Made by a program: the position numbers and the translations under genes. A DNA stretch of 36,362 nucleotides from a virus: IMG/VR virus record IMGVR_UViG_3300040751_001413, positions 1-36,362 of that record. One strand, written 5' to 3'. This document shows positions 1 through 8,382 of the stretch, piece by piece. The notes below the pieces were generated by a model, which made no database searches, was not told the origin of the DNA, and saw only the letters and a program-made list of their open reading frames with translations. The first letter of the stretch is position 1. Each line of letters starts with the position of its first letter.

Positions 1-864
1 CTGAGTTATGTAGTGGTGTTTCACCTCCAATGCATTTAGAGGTTGTTCAATGTATTTTATTGTTTTTAAGTTAAATGAAGTGGTTCCGACATGAATATTA
101 CCCGAACCTGTGGTTCCCCCACCCCACGACTGTATGAAGGGTTGGAACCCTCTTTTCGACGGTACTATCTCTTCCCAATTATCTATTTTATATATGGGCC
201 AACCATTTAGGTATATTTTAAGAATACCCAAACGAGCGTACCTCTCATCATTCCAATCTTTATTTAATTCTTCCGTATACCTTATCGATTCTGTGGAACC
301 CGATAAAACAACATCAGATGCGTTCATTATAGTATCTCCCGTTATTAGGTCATTCCATCCACCTGCATTTTCTATTTCACATTCAGTGTGTCTTAGGTGA
401 CGATCAAATACAACAGTAATATTAAAATCTTTAGAAGTTCCATTAGAACATAATATGGGTGTTACCCCTGAGTCTATATAAAAAGTTTCTTGGTATGATT
501 CATTAACACACGATCCCGAATACCTATATGCCTGCCACTTAATTCTACCATCAGAAGTAAAAGAAAATGATAAATTGTTATCAGCGTATAAGTACGGGTC
601 ATTCTCGTCCCTAACACCAAAAAAATAGAAAACACTCCCAAGAGACCACGGTAGATTTTCTCTATTGAAAACAAAATCTAATGTCCACCCCTTTTCCGTT
701 CTTCTATCGATTAAGAAATCACAATTATTGGTACCACCATGAGTGTTGAATTTATATGCCCATGGTCTCACATCTAAAGTGGGATCAATAGGACAACAAT
801 CACCCGATAAGGTTGACTGACATTCAATTAAATTGGTGCTAAAACCTGATATCTCCAATGACAT
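1..864 (-). CDS. Virion protein with LamG-like character, C-terminus cut by window edge
   Basis: Reading the minus strand from the ATG at 862-864 gives 288 codons with no stop before base 1, so the gene is partial at its C-terminus. The product begins MSLEISGFSTNLIECQ and has many Trp, Tyr and Asn residues in beta-like alternation, with a segment LGILKIYLNGWPIYKIDNW followed by an SWGGGT stretch. That pattern resembles concanavalin/LamG-like modules of phage fibre or virion proteins; this is a resemblance, not a proven family. It lies downstream of the fibre-like gene on the same strand, separated by 66 bases that hold a TATTTATA element 13 bases before the ATG. A tail-fibre or other surface role is inferred from content and neighbour. 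Confidence 0.7.
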   Translation of the reverse strand, partial: MSLEISGFSTNLIECQSTLSGDCCPIDPTLDVRPWAYKFNTHGGTNNCDFLIDRRTEKGWTLDFVFNRENLPWSLGSVFYFFGVRDENDPYLYADNNLSFSFTSDGRIKWQAYRYSGSCVNESYQETFYIDSGVTPILCSNGTSKDFNITVVFDRHLRHTECEIENAGGWNDLITGDTIMNASDVVLSGSTESIRYTEELNKDWNDERYARLGILKIYLNGWPIYKIDNWEEIVPSKRGFQPFIQSWGGGTTGSGNIHVGTTSFNLKTIKYIEQPLNALEVKHHYITQ

Positions 865-877
865 TTTTACTTTTCTA

Positions 878-885
878 TATAAATA
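878..885 (-). promoter_or_regulatory. TATTTATA late-promoter-like element
   Basis: TATTTATA on the minus strand, 13 bases before the start of the partial virion gene, in the 66-base gap after the fibre-like gene. Confidence 0.6.
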
Positions 886-930
886 GTAAAAACATCAGTT
901 ATTTTAGTTGTAATCTAAAAAATTTAGACC

Positions 931-3543
931 TTAGTTAAAGGTTACACTATGTACGTGAGAATGTCCATCATAAAGGGTATAACCATTGTCACTACCACCT
1001 AATTGTGATGGAAGTGTTGATGTTGATGTACCACCTGATGGCCAATTACCCAAACACACTTTATTAATTGCGGTAACAAACGGTTGTCCCGATACCATTG
1101 CGGTTCTATTATCAGATAGTGACTTAACCGCTCTATAATAAGGGCCACCATAACAACCAATCATAAAATAGGTTTTTTCGGGGATTGTAATATTATTTGA
1201 AATATCCGAGTACTTCATAACACCCGAATAATAATTACCATATATCTGTGTAGTTAATTGTTGAACACTTTGCCAATTACCGATGGTATCTTGCGAGTTT
1301 GATTCAACATAGAACCATGTCCATGAATTAGACCCGTTTGTATGTGGTTGTAACCCTATGTTTTGCGTACCCGATGTTAATGTCACTTCTTGGTGGGCAT
1401 AATATAACTGCCACACAAAGTTGTTTGTGTCAAATGCATCTGTAGTTGTCACACCATCTCTCGATGAATAAGCATCAAATAATGTACCCGTTGTATAAGA
1501 CACCGCAGTACCCACACCACCAAGTACTTCTGTTGGTTCAGGTGTTGATGTTGGTATAGGGGTAGATGTTGGTTCGGGGGTAGGACTTGAGGTTGGTAAT
1601 GGAGTACTGTACTGTCTAACTGTAATAATCGAATTGTCCTGTACAGGAATTGTATTACCAATTGTAAATGTAATGTCCGTTGATGTATAAGTTGTAACAT
1701 CCAATTCACCATCCACATACACATAAATGTTCTTAGGACTATTTTGACTTTGGAAATCATATACAATTTGTAACCCAACCAACCCATTCGTGTGAGATAA
1801 TCCCGTTAGTGTTGTATTTTCGTTTGATGACATTGGGAAATCTCCCGTATCATACACGTTAGTATTAACATAAATGCGACTAACAGTCAAACCATTTAAA
1901 TCATTGTAAAAATTTAGTTGAACGTTACTGTTTGGTGTGGGTTCGGGCGTTGATGTTGGTTGTGGTGTCGCGGTTGGAGGTTCTGTTGCGGTTGGCATTG
2001 GTGTAGGTTGTTCCGTTGCCGTTGGATTAGGTGTTGAGGTTGGATTCTCTGTTACTGTGGGCATTGGTGTTGGTTGTGGTGTTGATGTAGGTTCGGGTGT
2101 TGGTGTCGATGTAGGTGAAGGACATGTCACGTTAAATGATTCGTACCTTGTTACAACACCATTAAAATCAGTTTCAATTATATGTTCGGTTGAACCCTGT
2201 ACCCAAATGCCGTTAGGTGCGTTGTTTGTACCAAAGTATTGATTAGTCACCCAACTTTGATTACTTGATATATTATTTGGATTGTAGAATTGGGTACCCA
2301 CACCTAAAGTACCATAATATTGACTTATAATATAGTTCCCCACTAACGCATTACATGTTGCTTCTGATAACTCTGAAAGGGTTAAACCACTCCAAGATAA
2401 AGATCCCATTCCCAAACTGTAATTAAACGATAATGGGATGTCATTTAAGACCTCTGTTGCCGTCGGGTTTGGTGTTGGTTCGGGGGTTGATGTGGGGTTC
2501 GGTGTTGGTGTTGGTTGTTCAGTTACCGTTGGCATTGGTGTAGGTTGTTCTGTTGAGGTTGGAACAGGTGTGGCCGTTGGGTTCTCCGTCGCAGTTGGAT
2601 TAGGTGTTACCGTTGGATTCGGTGTCGGACAAAGAGGTAATTGAGTGATATCGGTTATTGTCCCATTTTCATCGGTGGTAATCCACCTATAATCCGTCAT
2701 TGTATTGAACGTACCGAAAGTAGTTTGCTTAAAATGTAATAAGTTATCATTAGAATACGGGGTGTTATCATTAATGTTCGTAATAACATCACCTATATTA
2801 GGGATTTGAGAAGCATTCCCTGTTGTTGTTTTAGTAAGGTCAAAAACAATTTGGTTAATATCGTTATCACATATAAATGAATATATTGTCCCGTATGATT
2901 GTTCAACAAATGGTCGTATAAGTTCATTAAGCGTGATTGGATTATTAGAATTCGGATTAAATGATAAGACCACCCCCGAGAGTCTCGGTATTTGAGTTGA
3001 TGTTGGAGTTGGTGCTAATGTCTGTGTTGGTTCGGGAGTTGGTGTAGGTTGTTCCGTTGCCGTTGGGTTCGGAGTACTTGTCGGTAGTTCTGTTGATGTT
3101 GGTGTTGGGGATGGTGTTATACAATCCTTATATCCACATACTTTAAAATAGTGTGTCTCACCCGTATACCCCGTATAAGTGAATACGTCATTATTTAAAA
3201 TGAAATTTTTATATGCATGTAGTATGTTACCCTCACTATCTTCAATATTAAAATGTTCTGTAAAATCTTCGAATCTTATGGTTTCGGTTATCCCCGAATA
3301 TACGTAGTTAGGGTCGTTAGGTGTGTTATCAATCTCACATAACTCAACGCAAATCTTTAATATTGAATCATTCGTCAGGTTATTTTGAATCGCGATATCA
3401 TAACCAATCGGGTTTGTAAAATCAATGACTTTAGGGTCATAATCCCCATCAAAACCCGCAATTTCGTAGTCATACGTCTCCGAGTTATCAAGTTCTACAT
3501 CCAAACTTATACCTAAATTTCTTAAAATATCCTGACTATTCAT
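931..3543 (-). CDS. Tail-fibre/adhesin-like protein with four Pro/Thr-rich linkers
   Basis: An 870-residue protein of five globular modules joined by four Pro/Thr/Ser/Glu linkers (about residues 143-186, 305-364, 483-538 and 655-681) built from repeats such as PTPMPTVTEQPTPTPNPTST. Modules two and three (about 187-304 and 366-482) end alike: an acidic TD-x-NG turn, then about ten residues later a Cys-Pro at the next linker, suggesting a duplicated domain. The C-terminus is Gly/Ser rich and ends in a His cluster (DGHSHVHS), a feature seen at the tips of some phage fibres. There is no signal peptide or membrane segment. The ATG start is preceded by TATTTATT at five bases. A receptor-binding or decoration role is inferred from architecture; I recognise no named family. 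Confidence 0.7.
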   Translation of the reverse strand: MNSQDILRNLGISLDVELDNSETYDYEIAGFDGDYDPKVIDFTNPIGYDIAIQNNLTNDSILKICVELCEIDNTPNDPNYVYSGITETIRFEDFTEHFNIEDSEGNILHAYKNFILNNDVFTYTGYTGETHYFKVCGYKDCITPSPTPTSTELPTSTPNPTATEQPTPTPEPTQTLAPTPTSTQIPRLSGVVLSFNPNSNNPITLNELIRPFVEQSYGTIYSFICDNDINQIVFDLTKTTTGNASQIPNIGDVITNINDNTPYSNDNLLHFKQTTFGTFNTMTDYRWITTDENGTITDITQLPLCPTPNPTVTPNPTATENPTATPVPTSTEQPTPMPTVTEQPTPTPNPTSTPEPTPNPTATEVLNDIPLSFNYSLGMGSLSWSGLTLSELSEATCNALVGNYIISQYYGTLGVGTQFYNPNNISSNQSWVTNQYFGTNNAPNGIWVQGSTEHIIETDFNGVVTRYESFNVTCPSPTSTPTPEPTSTPQPTPMPTVTENPTSTPNPTATEQPTPMPTATEPPTATPQPTSTPEPTPNSNVQLNFYNDLNGLTVSRIYVNTNVYDTGDFPMSSNENTTLTGLSHTNGLVGLQIVYDFQSQNSPKNIYVYVDGELDVTTYTSTDITFTIGNTIPVQDNSIITVRQYSTPLPTSSPTPEPTSTPIPTSTPEPTEVLGGVGTAVSYTTGTLFDAYSSRDGVTTTDAFDTNNFVWQLYYAHQEVTLTSGTQNIGLQPHTNGSNSWTWFYVESNSQDTIGNWQSVQQLTTQIYGNYYSGVMKYSDISNNITIPEKTYFMIGCYGGPYYRAVKSLSDNRTAMVSGQPFVTAINKVCLGNWPSGGTSTSTLPSQLGGSDNGYTLYDGHSHVHSVTFN
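1501..1581 (-). repeat. Pro/Thr linker-coding repeat 4
   Basis: Shortest of the four degenerate short-period repeats in the fibre-like gene, encoding PT-rich residues about 655-681 just before the C-terminal module. Confidence 0.6.
1930..2097 (-). repeat. Pro/Thr linker-coding repeat 3
   Basis: Degenerate repeat, with plus-strand units like GGTGTTGGT and GTTGCCGTTGG, encoding residues about 483-538. It shares near-identical blocks with the linker at 2452-2631, so the two could recombine. Confidence 0.65.
2452..2631 (-). repeat. Pro/Thr linker-coding repeat 2
   Basis: Longest linker repeat, encoding residues about 305-364 with units of PTxxPTxTE and PTPxPT type. Confidence 0.65.
2986..3117 (-). 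repeat. Pro/Thr linker-coding repeat 1
   Basis: First linker after the N-terminal module, encoding residues about 143-186. The code is the same PT/TE mix as the other three linkers. Confidence 0.65.
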
Positions 3544-3548
3544 ATTCT

Positions 3549-3556
3549 AATAAATA
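3549..3556 (-). promoter_or_regulatory. TATTTATT late-promoter-like element (fibre gene)
   Basis: TATTTATT on the minus strand, five bases before the ATG of the fibre-like gene. Paired back to back with a plus-strand copy at 3574-3581 in the 53-base divergent gap. Confidence 0.65.
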
Positions 3557-3573
3557 TCTTTCATAACATTTGA

Positions 3574-3581
3574 TATTTATA
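3574..3581 (+). promoter_or_regulatory. TATTTATA late-promoter-like element
   Basis: TATTTATA on the plus strand, 15 bases before the ATG at 3597. With the copy at 3549-3556 it forms a divergent pair, each reading toward its own gene. Confidence 0.65.
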
Positions 3582-3596
3582 ATTAAACTACTTTGT

Positions 3597-4340
3597 ATGA
3601 ATAATTTTTTAAAACAGGTAATTGAAGAGAAATTTGTGTCTAAAGCACAACAGCGTTTTTTCTATGCTAAAGCCAACGAAAAGGGTTTAAGTAAGAAAGA
3701 AAAAAAGAAGTGGGAAAAGTACGCAAGTGAATTTTCTAAAGACACCAACTACGACGAGATTCCCGATAAAGTCACAGACGAAGAGAAGGAAGTCGATGAA
3801 ATCGTAGATGCAAAAGGTAACATCAAGAGAGGGTCTAAGGCGACCGATTTCCATGCTAAGGGAACAACATCAAAAAAGACCACAGACAAGACCGCTAAGG
3901 CGGTGGGTGGATCCCAAGGTACTCATGGAGTACACGGAACACACACATCACTAAGATATTGGGCAGAAACCGATATGAGTAAATCGTTAGGGTACGACGA
4001 CACTTTAGGTGATGATGAAAACTTTAAAAAGGCATACAAGCATTTCACTAAAACATTAAAGTTAACTCACGATGACGCAATGAAACGACTTGAGGATATG
4101 GGTTATGATGAGAAGTTACCTGAAGATAAAGTGAGGTTGGTTGAAAATCCAAAAAAATTTATGAAGGACTATGTTGAAACTGTCCTTACAAAGAAAAGTG
4201 AGGATAAAGACATTGTAAATGATAGTAAGAAAGATATTAACCCAATTATAAAAAGACAATTAATGTCTTTAAAAAACACATTAAAGAATAACAATCTGAC
4301 ATTATCGGATATAAAAGATTTTATAGAGGGAAATGAATAA
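3597..4340 (+). CDS. Conserved phage protein with SKAQQRFFYA motif; internal-head candidate
   Basis: A 247-residue charged protein. I chose the ATG at 3597 over a TTG at 3570 because the longer version would start inside the gap next to the promoter element. The N-terminus MNNFLKQVIEEKF is a short amphipathic helix ending in IEE, like T4 capsid-targeting sequences cut after [LI]xE. Then come SKAQQRFFYAKANEKG (similar to the start of DUF3008-type proteins), a Lys/Glu-rich stretch, a Gly/His/Thr segment around residues 100-112, and a C-terminal part with LRYWAETDMSKSLGYD and predicted helices. Function is unknown. It heads a plus-strand run with the next genes and overlaps its neighbour by 8 bases. 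Confidence 0.75.
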   Translation: MNNFLKQVIEEKFVSKAQQRFFYAKANEKGLSKKEKKKWEKYASEFSKDTNYDEIPDKVTDEEKEVDEIVDAKGNIKRGSKATDFHAKGTTSKKTTDKTAKAVGGSQGTHGVHGTHTSLRYWAETDMSKSLGYDDTLGDDENFKKAYKHFTKTLKLTHDDAMKRLEDMGYDEKLPEDKVRLVENPKKFMKDYVETVLTKKSEDKDIVNDSKKDINPIIKRQLMSLKNTLKNNNLTLSDIKDFIEGNE

Positions 4341-4821
4341 AGATCTTAAAGATAGAGTTTTTAAAATCCCTGATGATGTGTTTAATCAAATACATAAAAC
4401 ATTCACATCATTAAGTGATAAAACCATTGATGGGACCCAAAGGGCTAAAAATCTCTTGAGGACTAAAAACGTTACTTACGCCCAAATCAAAAGGATTATT
4501 CACGATCTCGAGAATGGTGACCCAAATTCCACACAATTTCAATTGGCGGGAGGACAACCTATGTTAGATTGGGCAAAATCCTTTCTTAATGGTGAGAGAC
4601 AAATGATCAAAAACAACAAGACATCACAAAAAAGGGCAAACAACATTGCCCAAATTAATGATATCAGAAAAAATCCTTTCCTAAAAAAACACACAAAAAA
4701 GAAGAGAGACTACTCAATCCCAACAAATATGATGAAGTCTAATTCTGATAAAACATCTGTAACACCAATCTCATCGTTTGGGATTTTTGAAGAGATAGAA
4801 AGAATTAAAGGATTACTATAA
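4333..4821 (+). CDS. Conserved phage protein, function unknown
   Basis: A 162-residue basic, mostly helical protein. It overlaps the upstream gene by 8 bases and shares a TAATG stop-start with the next gene, so it sits inside one operon. The centre contains TQFQLAGGQPMLDWAKSFLN, then a Lys-rich stretch, and it ends with GIFEEIERIKGLL, an amphipathic helix resembling the C-terminus of the WYL-like protein two genes downstream (GLNESIKRIKELLYN). I do not recognise a family. A virion or assembly role is only suggested by its neighbours. Confidence 0.7.
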   Translation: MNKDLKDRVFKIPDDVFNQIHKTFTSLSDKTIDGTQRAKNLLRTKNVTYAQIKRIIHDLENGDPNSTQFQLAGGQPMLDWAKSFLNGERQMIKNNKTSQKRANNIAQINDIRKNPFLKKHTKKKRDYSIPTNMMKSNSDKTSVTPISSFGIFEEIERIKGLL

Positions 4822-5765
4822 TGGCAAGTCAAATAGATCAAATATCAGGTCAGTTTAGAAATGAGGCATTGGCGAGAAATAACTACCAAGGAAATAAAAG
4901 ATACGATTCTAATCACCCTAATGCATTATCTGATGGAGATGAATTAGGTAAGGGTGAAAATAATGGTAAGATTGGTTCATCGAGTGATATATCTAACAGA
5001 CTTGATTCGATGAGTAGAAATAAATATGGACCTGATAATGGGTATGGGGTTGAGAATCCAAATGCAATATCCGATGGTGACGAATATGGTAGAGGTGAGA
5101 ATATGGGTCAAATAGGAACATTCACCGATATTAACCAAAGACAAGAACATATTAAAAGAAATACCTATAATGAAAATACGGGATACGGAGTTAACCACCC
5201 TAATGCAATATCTGACGGAGATGAATTAGGTAAAGGAGATAACAACGGAAAAGTCGGTGGATTAACTGATAATAATACTCGAATAGATAATGTCGCGAGG
5301 AATACTTATAACGAATCCAACGGATACGGAGTTAACCACCCCAATGCAATATCTGACGGAGATGAATTAGGTAAAGGTGATAATAATGGTCAAGTTGGGG
5401 GTATAACTGATATTAATACTCGTGGAGATCTATTAGCGAGAAACAAATACAATAATGATTTAAATGGATACAACACTAACCACCCCAACGCATTATCTGA
5501 TGGTGACGAAAAGGGTAAGGGAGAAAATAATGGTCAAGTTGGTGGTTTAACTGACATCAACACTCGTATTGATAATCAATCGAGAAATATATATGACCTA
5601 AATAATGGTTATGGATCCGTCCACCCTAATGCATTGTCTGACGGCGATGAAAAAGGTAAAGGTGAGGATAATGGTAATGTAGGTTCTAAAACAGACATCA
5701 GTCAAAGAACGGATGGTTTGAATAGAAACTTCTATAGTGATAAGAAACAGTATCCCGATTTTTAA
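4821..5765 (+). CDS. Six-repeat Asp/Gly-rich protein (HPNA-SDGDE repeats)
   Basis: A 314-residue protein made almost wholly of six repeats of 47-48 residues (residues 21-67, 68-114, 115-161, 162-208, 209-256, 257-303), preceded by 20 residues and followed by an 11-residue tail. Each repeat has an aromatic start (xYN..NGYG), HPNAxSDGDExGKGxNNGxxG, a TDIN/TR segment and an RN end. The acidic D-G-D-E-x-G-K-G-x-N-N-G loop looks able to bind a metal such as calcium, which is inference. No signal peptide or membrane segment. TAATG junctions on both sides indicate translational coupling. The family is not recognised; a repetitive virion or internal protein is plausible. Confidence 0.75.
   Translation: MASQIDQISGQFRNEALARNNYQGNKRYDSNHPNALSDGDELGKGENNGKIGSSSDISNRLDSMSRNKYGPDNGYGVENPNAISDGDEYGRGENMGQIGTFTDINQRQEHIKRNTYNENTGYGVNHPNAISDGDELGKGDNNGKVGGLTDNNTRIDNVARNTYNESNGYGVNHPNAISDGDELGKGDNNGQVGGITDINTRGDLLARNKYNNDLNGYNTNHPNALSDGDEKGKGENNGQVGGLTDINTRIDNQSRNIYDLNNGYGSVHPNALSDGDEKGKGEDNGNVGSKTDISQRTDGLNRNFYSDKKQYPDF
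4881..5729 (+). repeat. Six tandem coding repeats of about 141 bp
   Basis: In-frame tandem array within the six-repeat gene. Units three and four are the most alike at DNA level (for example both carry GGAGTTAACCACC followed by AATGCAATATCTGACGG), suggesting a recent duplication; the outer units have diverged more. Confidence 0.8.
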
Positions 5766-6451
5766 TGAAATTAATTAAAGACATATATAACTTCTTAATC
5801 GGTGAACAATCCGAACCTAAATTGACGAGTAGACCAAAATCAATCGCCAATGCAATAAAAAAGAGACACCCCGTTAGTTTTTTCTATAATGGACCACGAG
5901 GTGAAGTACAAGCAGGTAGAAGGATTAAAGCGGAAATGGTTGCTTTAGGGATATCCAAAAAAGGTAAGATGATTGTAAGGGCGTGGGTGCAACCACCCTC
6001 AAGATCTAAAACAGGATTTGAAAAAAACAATTGGAGAACTTTCCTACTTTCCCGAATGACCCAAATAGAGATTTTTGATGAGGAAACATTCGATGTTAAA
6101 AGACCCGGTTATAAGGAAGGAGATGATAACTCAATGATCACCACATATGTCACATCTGATTGGTCAACCAAACCCGAACCACAACCACAAGACACTACAT
6201 CACAAGAACCGACACAACCAAAACCCGAACCTCGGGATACCGACACTTCGGATACTGACACATCGGAACCTGAACAGTCTGTTGAACCTCAGAGTGATGA
6301 ATTACCACAACCCGAACCCGAAAACACACCAAGCATGGAACCACCAACCGCGGATGATGTGGAAGATGATGAAGAGGATGAAAACGAGGATAATAACTAC
6401 GACGGTTTAAACGAAAGTATCAAAAGAATTAAAGAATTACTTTATAATTAG
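5765..6451 (+). CDS. WYL-like domain protein with acidic Pro-rich tail
   Basis: A 228-residue protein. Residues about 22-110 look like a WYL-type fold: SIANAIKKRHPVSFFYNG, an RRIKAEMVALGISKKGK segment, then RAWVQPP, NNWRTFLLSRMTQIEIFDEETF. WYL domains usually bind ligands or nucleic acid in bacterial regulators; here no DNA-binding helix-turn-helix precedes it. The rest (about 125-210) is Pro/Glu/Asp/Thr rich and probably disordered, and the protein ends in GLNESIKRIKELLYN. The first 14 residues (MKLIKDIYNFLIGE) form a helix ending in IGE, so it may be a capsid-targeting sequence. The upstream junction is TAATG. Function is not known. Confidence 0.7.
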   Translation: MKLIKDIYNFLIGEQSEPKLTSRPKSIANAIKKRHPVSFFYNGPRGEVQAGRRIKAEMVALGISKKGKMIVRAWVQPPSRSKTGFEKNNWRTFLLSRMTQIEIFDEETFDVKRPGYKEGDDNSMITTYVTSDWSTKPEPQPQDTTSQEPTQPKPEPRDTDTSDTDTSEPEQSVEPQSDELPQPEPENTPSMEPPTADDVEDDEEDENEDNNYDGLNESIKRIKELLYN

Positions 6452-6479
6452 AAATATAAATCTTATATTTTAAAAAGAC

Positions 6480-6487
6480 TATTTATA
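6480..6487 (+). promoter_or_regulatory. TATTTATA late-promoter-like element
   Basis: TATTTATA three bases before the ATG at 6491, in a 39-base gap. A TTATATTTTA stretch lies further upstream at 6463-6472. Confidence 0.6.
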
Positions 6488-6490
6488 AAC

Positions 6491-7090
6491 ATGTCAGAAA
6501 AACAAGGACCCATATCAACAGACGATTTAATGTCAAGATTAGTTAACGCTAAAAAAGTCATGACCGCAGTAGATGGTGGTGATTATAAGTCAGGGACTAT
6601 CGATCCAACCGCATTAACACAAGTCACCGAAAACCTAACTTCGGAACCAACATCAAAAGACGTTTCAAAAAGAAATGTTGCATCTAATGTCGTTAATGAG
6701 GATAAGATTAGAAACTCTAAATTACCTGACAGTATAAAAAATGCAATGATTAATAACCCAATACCAACTATGGATCAAATATCTTTAAGTGATGGTATTG
6801 ATATGTCATTTGTAGAAGGAGCAAAAAAACTAATGGAGAGAGAGGGACTAAGTAAAAAACAACCTGTTATTCAACAAACACAACCTAAACAACAAATCAA
6901 CGAATCTACTTCAGATATAAAATCTCTAATTAGAGAGACAATCAAAGATACTTTAGAGGAAATTGTAGATCGTAAATTAGAACTTCTTTTAACCGCATCA
7001 AAAACTGCGTCGGTAAATGAAACCTTAGTTCTTAAGGTAGGAGATTCAATATTCAAAGGTAAAATCACGGGTGTAAATAAAGCCAAATAA
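6491..7090 (+). CDS. Conserved phage protein, function unknown
   Basis: A 199-residue protein, Ser/Thr/Asn rich in the first half, then a helical segment (STSDIKSLIRETIKDTLEE, about residues 139-157) and a small beta-like C-terminal module ETLVLKVGDSIFKGKITGV. The TATTTATA element ends three bases before its ATG. The C-terminal GD-x-I-F-x-G-K motif recurs, as far as I recall, in proteins of T4-like marine phages, but no function is assigned. It ends the first structural-like block; the next gene begins the accessory block behind a different AT-rich element. Confidence 0.7.
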   Translation: MSEKQGPISTDDLMSRLVNAKKVMTAVDGGDYKSGTIDPTALTQVTENLTSEPTSKDVSKRNVASNVVNEDKIRNSKLPDSIKNAMINNPIPTMDQISLSDGIDMSFVEGAKKLMEREGLSKKQPVIQQTQPKQQINESTSDIKSLIRETIKDTLEEIVDRKLELLLTASKTASVNETLVLKVGDSIFKGKITGVNKAK

Positions 7091-7115
7091 GGATTGATTT
7101 CATCACTTTTTTTTC

Positions 7116-7126
7116 TTATATTTTGA
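7116..7126 (+). promoter_or_regulatory. TATATTTT-type element before glycosyltransferase
   Basis: TTATATTTTGA 16 bases before the ATG at 7143. It is close to, but not an exact match for, the Bacteroidota -7 box TAnnTTTG. Similar elements precede 10546, 22120(-) and 26515(-). Confidence 0.35.
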
Positions 7127-7142
7127 TATATAGCTTGAATAT

Positions 7143-8372
7143 ATGTCAAAGATAAGAGTACTTGCCATTTCACCTGATCAACATGGTGTCGGCAAATTTA
7201 GAATTATGGATCCATACCTCTTTATTGGTGATAAACACTCTGATGAAGTGCATGTGGATATTTCATATGGTGTCTCTGACGACGACATTTCATTTAAGGG
7301 ATATGATGCGGTAGTATTCCATTCTTTTATACACAAAGAATCACACGAAAGTAATATCAAACGTATTAAATGGTTAAAGACTAATGGTATTAAGGTGATT
7401 ATGGATACAGATGATTATTGGAAAGTTGATCATCGACACCCCAACTACGAAACATTTAAATCAAATGGTCTTTCTCGACGAAGAGTAGAGATGATGAAAT
7501 TATCGGATGTGATTACCACCACAACCGATCATTATGCGGATACCATAAGAAAAGAGTTAGGTATTAAGGATGTGTTTGTTTTCCCCAATGCGGTAGACGA
7601 AACAGAATCACAGTTTAAACCTTCTCCTATTGAATCTGATTTTGTTAGGTTCGGATGGTTAGGTGGGTCGTCTCATTACCATGACCTTGAATTAATGAAG
7701 AGTGGGATATCCCAAATTCATAGACAATATAAAGGTAGAACTCAATTTGTTCTTTGTGGGTTTGATCTAAGAGGTAATATGAGACTTCTGAATAAAAAAA
7801 CAGGAGAATTAACCACCCGACCAATAAGACCCGAAGAAACCGCATGGTTTAAGTACGAAAACATCTTTACTGATGATTATAAATCATTAAGTGATGAGTA
7901 TAAAAACTATCTTGGGTTATGGTCTAAAGACCCCTATGGAGATGAACTATCCCAACCATACGTAAGAAGATGGACGTTAGACATTAAAAGTTACGCAACG
8001 AACTACAATTACTTTGATGTATCGTTAGCACCCCTTGTATCATCTGATTTCAATAAAAACAAATCACAACTTAAGGTGATTGAAGCGGGATTCCACAAGA
8101 AAGCATTAATTGCAACTGCGGAAATTCCCTACACTTTAGACTTGATTGATTCATTTGATATGGGTAAGTTTAATGAAAAGGGAAATGCCCTATTAGTTAA
8201 AAGTTCTAAGAACCATAAACAATGGTTCCAACAGATGAAAAGACTAATGGAAAATCCTAACCTTATTGAGGATTTAGGTAATAGATTATACGAAACAGTT
8301 AAAGACGATTATTCGTTATCAAATGTTTCCAAAAACAGAGTAGAATTATTAAAAACAATCATTAACAATTAA
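7143..8372 (+). CDS. GT-B fold glycosyltransferase (GT4-like)
   Basis: A 409-residue protein with two Rossmann-like halves. The N-terminal half starts IRVLAISPDQHGVGKFR and includes KVIMDTDDYW; the linker carries VFPNAVDE; the C-terminal half has RFGWLGGSSHYHDLELM, FVLCGFDLRG and KVIEAGFHKKALIAT, the last matching the donor-binding Glu region of GT4-type enzymes. GT-B enzymes transfer sugars from nucleotide-sugar donors; the acceptor here (virion protein, DNA or host glycan) cannot be told from sequence. It is cytoplasmic, with no signal peptide. It opens the accessory block and is followed ten bases later by a DUF4494-like gene. Confidence 0.8.
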   Translation: MSKIRVLAISPDQHGVGKFRIMDPYLFIGDKHSDEVHVDISYGVSDDDISFKGYDAVVFHSFIHKESHESNIKRIKWLKTNGIKVIMDTDDYWKVDHRHPNYETFKSNGLSRRRVEMMKLSDVITTTTDHYADTIRKELGIKDVFVFPNAVDETESQFKPSPIESDFVRFGWLGGSSHYHDLELMKSGISQIHRQYKGRTQFVLCGFDLRGNMRLLNKKTGELTTRPIRPEETAWFKYENIFTDDYKSLSDEYKNYLGLWSKDPYGDELSQPYVRRWTLDIKSYATNYNYFDVSLAPLVSSDFNKNKSQLKVIEAGFHKKALIATAEIPYTLDLIDSFDMGKFNEKGNALLVKSSKNHKQWFQQMKRLMENPNLIEDLGNRLYETVKDDYSLSNVSKNRVELLKTIINN

Positions 8373-8382
8373 AATTAAAATT

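Noticed and set aside
1937-2644. Plus-strand Gly/Val-rich reading frames opposite the fibre gene
   Set aside because: They are the antisense of the Pro/Thr linker repeats; composition follows from the repeat, and no start signal supports them.
3570-3596. Upstream TTG start for the gene at 3597
   Set aside because: It would put the coding region across the promoter-like element, and the added residues are not helix-continuing.
4881-5729. Possible CRISPR-like or non-coding repeat array
   Set aside because: The repeats are 141 bp, in frame and encode conserved residues, with no spacer structure.
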